A stretch of DNA of 5,815 nucleotides. Source: Thermoplasmata archaeon (lineage in GTDB: Archaea > Thermoplasmatota > Thermoplasmata > Lutacidiplasmatales > UBA184). The translations under genes were made by a program, and so were the position numbers. The DNA lies in contig JAKAPG010000109.1 in NCBI GenBank assembly GCA_021823085.1, positions 1-5,815 on the forward strand, read 5' to 3'. The notes below the pieces were generated by a model, which saw nothing but the letters and a program-made list of their open reading frames with translations, was not told the origin of the DNA and did not search any database. Positions within the stretch are counted from its first letter, which is position 1. The number at the start of each line of letters is the position of its first letter. Shown one piece after another: positions 5,080 through 5,815 of this stretch.

Positions 5080-5815
5080 CGACCTTCCCGACGCGCTCCA
5101 AGGAGGTAGACCTTCGACTCGGGCGACTCGTCCAGAACGTGGTATCCGGTCCGGCGCGCGAGAGCCCGAGCGAACCCTCCGATCTCCTCGTGGGTCGGAA
5201 CGTGGTCGGTCCCGAGACGCTGGCGGGACTTACCCATGTAGACGTAGCCCTTCGGCTCGATGAAGTCCGGGCGGGCGATGAGGTCCATCGCCGCGTAGTC
5301 CTCCGGCCACCCCAGGTTCCAACCCTTGACGAGCGTGTGACGCACGACGCGACGCGTCGGCAGGTCGCGGAGGATCCGAAGGGATTCCTGGAGGCGCTGC
5401 CAGGCATCCGGGAGGGCGGGGAGCGTGAGCCGGCGAAAGATCTCGGAGTTGGGAGCGGTCACCGAGACGTAGAGCTGGGTCGGGAGCGGGTCCAGATGGC
5501 GGAGCGCATCCGGGTTCGTTCCGTTCGTGACCAGGAACGTCGTGATCCCGCGTTCGTGGCACAACTCGAGGAACCGGTTCATCTTCGGGTACAGGGTCGG
5601 CTCGCCCGTCAGGCTGATCGCGATGTGCCGGGGAGTCTGGGACTCGTTCCAACGATCGAGCGAGACGTTCCCGTCGCCCTTGAACCCCGAGAGGATCCGT
5701 CTCTGCGCCTCGATCGACCGGTCCAGCAACCCCTCCGGGTCGTCGTACTCGGCCATCATCTCGTCGTTCTCCCAGCCCTGGTTGCGCCAGCAAAAGCGGC
5801 AGTGAAGGTTGCAGG
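5019..5815 (-). CDS. taw1: tRNA 4-demethylwyosine synthase Taw1 (TYW1 family), N-terminus cut by window edge
   Basis: Radical-SAM enzyme that condenses pyruvate with N1-methylguanosine at position 37 of tRNA-Phe to form 4-demethylwyosine, the tricyclic core of wyosine bases; found in archaea and eukaryotes. The 264 visible residues begin exactly with the radical-SAM cluster motif CNLHCRFCWRNQGWEND (CX3CX2C, bases 5811-5813 downward). The SAM-contacting ISLTGEPTLYP (67-77), TFLVTNGTNPD (92-102), QLYVSVTAP (113-121), IEPKGYVYMGKSRQRL (185-200) and the C-terminal ESPESKVYLL (229-238) all fit TYW1. Since no start is needed inside the window, the ATGs at 5759 and 5756 are internal: starting there would lose the iron-sulfur cysteines. 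Roughly 60 residues are missing, including the region that in archaeal TYW1 holds the second cluster's cysteines and the pyruvate-binding lysine. Its 3' end overlaps the HAD gene by 61 nt. Confidence 0.95.
   Translation of the reverse strand, partial: CNLHCRFCWRNQGWENDEMMAEYDDPEGLLDRSIEAQRRILSGFKGDGNVSLDRWNESQTPRHIAISLTGEPTLYPKMNRFLELCHERGITTFLVTNGTNPDALRHLDPLPTQLYVSVTAPNSEIFRRLTLPALPDAWQRLQESLRILRDLPTRRVVRHTLVKGWNLGWPEDYAAMDLIARPDFIEPKGYVYMGKSRQRLGTDHVPTHEEIGGFARALARRTGYHVLDESPESKVYLLGARREGRYLEGFAPSDARAGVLPVVS

Noticed and set aside
1..5815. Search for tRNA genes, CRISPR repeats, insertion sequences, attachment sites and foreign islands
   Set aside because: The window is almost wholly filled by coding sequence of similar composition; the gaps (9, 27, 45, 53 and 63 nt) are too short for RNA genes and hold no repeats or mobile-element signatures.

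Overview
This is a GC-rich, gene-dense stretch of an archaeal chromosome. Three genes point to Archaea: a replication factor C small subunit, a Sec61-beta translocon subunit, and Taw1 (the archaeal/eukaryotic wyosine tRNA-modification enzyme). A GC-rich uncultured member of the Thermoplasmatota would fit, but that lineage is an inference; the sequence firmly supports only 'archaeon'. There are eight protein-coding genes, almost no non-coding DNA, and no sign of RNA genes, CRISPR, insertion sequences or other mobile DNA.

Layout. (1) 1-696, plus strand: a divergent SAM-methyltransferase-like gene, probably entering from beyond the left edge. (2) 706-3169, minus strand: a compact four-gene unit transcribed from right to left: an unrecognised helical protein, rfcS (clamp loader), moaC and moaB (molybdenum cofactor synthesis). 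The gaps are 27 nt, 2 nt and an ATGA overlap, so this looks like one operon. (3) 3170-3214: a 45-nt divergent spacer holding a self-complementary TATA box that could serve both directions. (4) 3215-5079, plus strand: an SppA-type serine protease without a visible membrane anchor, a 54-residue Sec61-beta gene behind its own TATA box, and a HAD-family phosphatase. (5) 5019-5815, minus strand: taw1, cut by the right edge just upstream of its radical-SAM cysteines and overlapping the HAD gene tail to tail by 61 nt.

The genes are mostly housekeeping: DNA replication, cofactor synthesis, protein export and membrane quality control, and tRNA modification. SppA and Sec61-beta are adjacent and could relate functionally, since one handles peptides in or near membranes and the other is part of the translocon. 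I did not find a convincing new system. The points most worth checking are the likely leaderless starts, the altered motifs in the SppA and methyltransferase proteins, and the unknown protein heading the clamp-loader/Moco operon.
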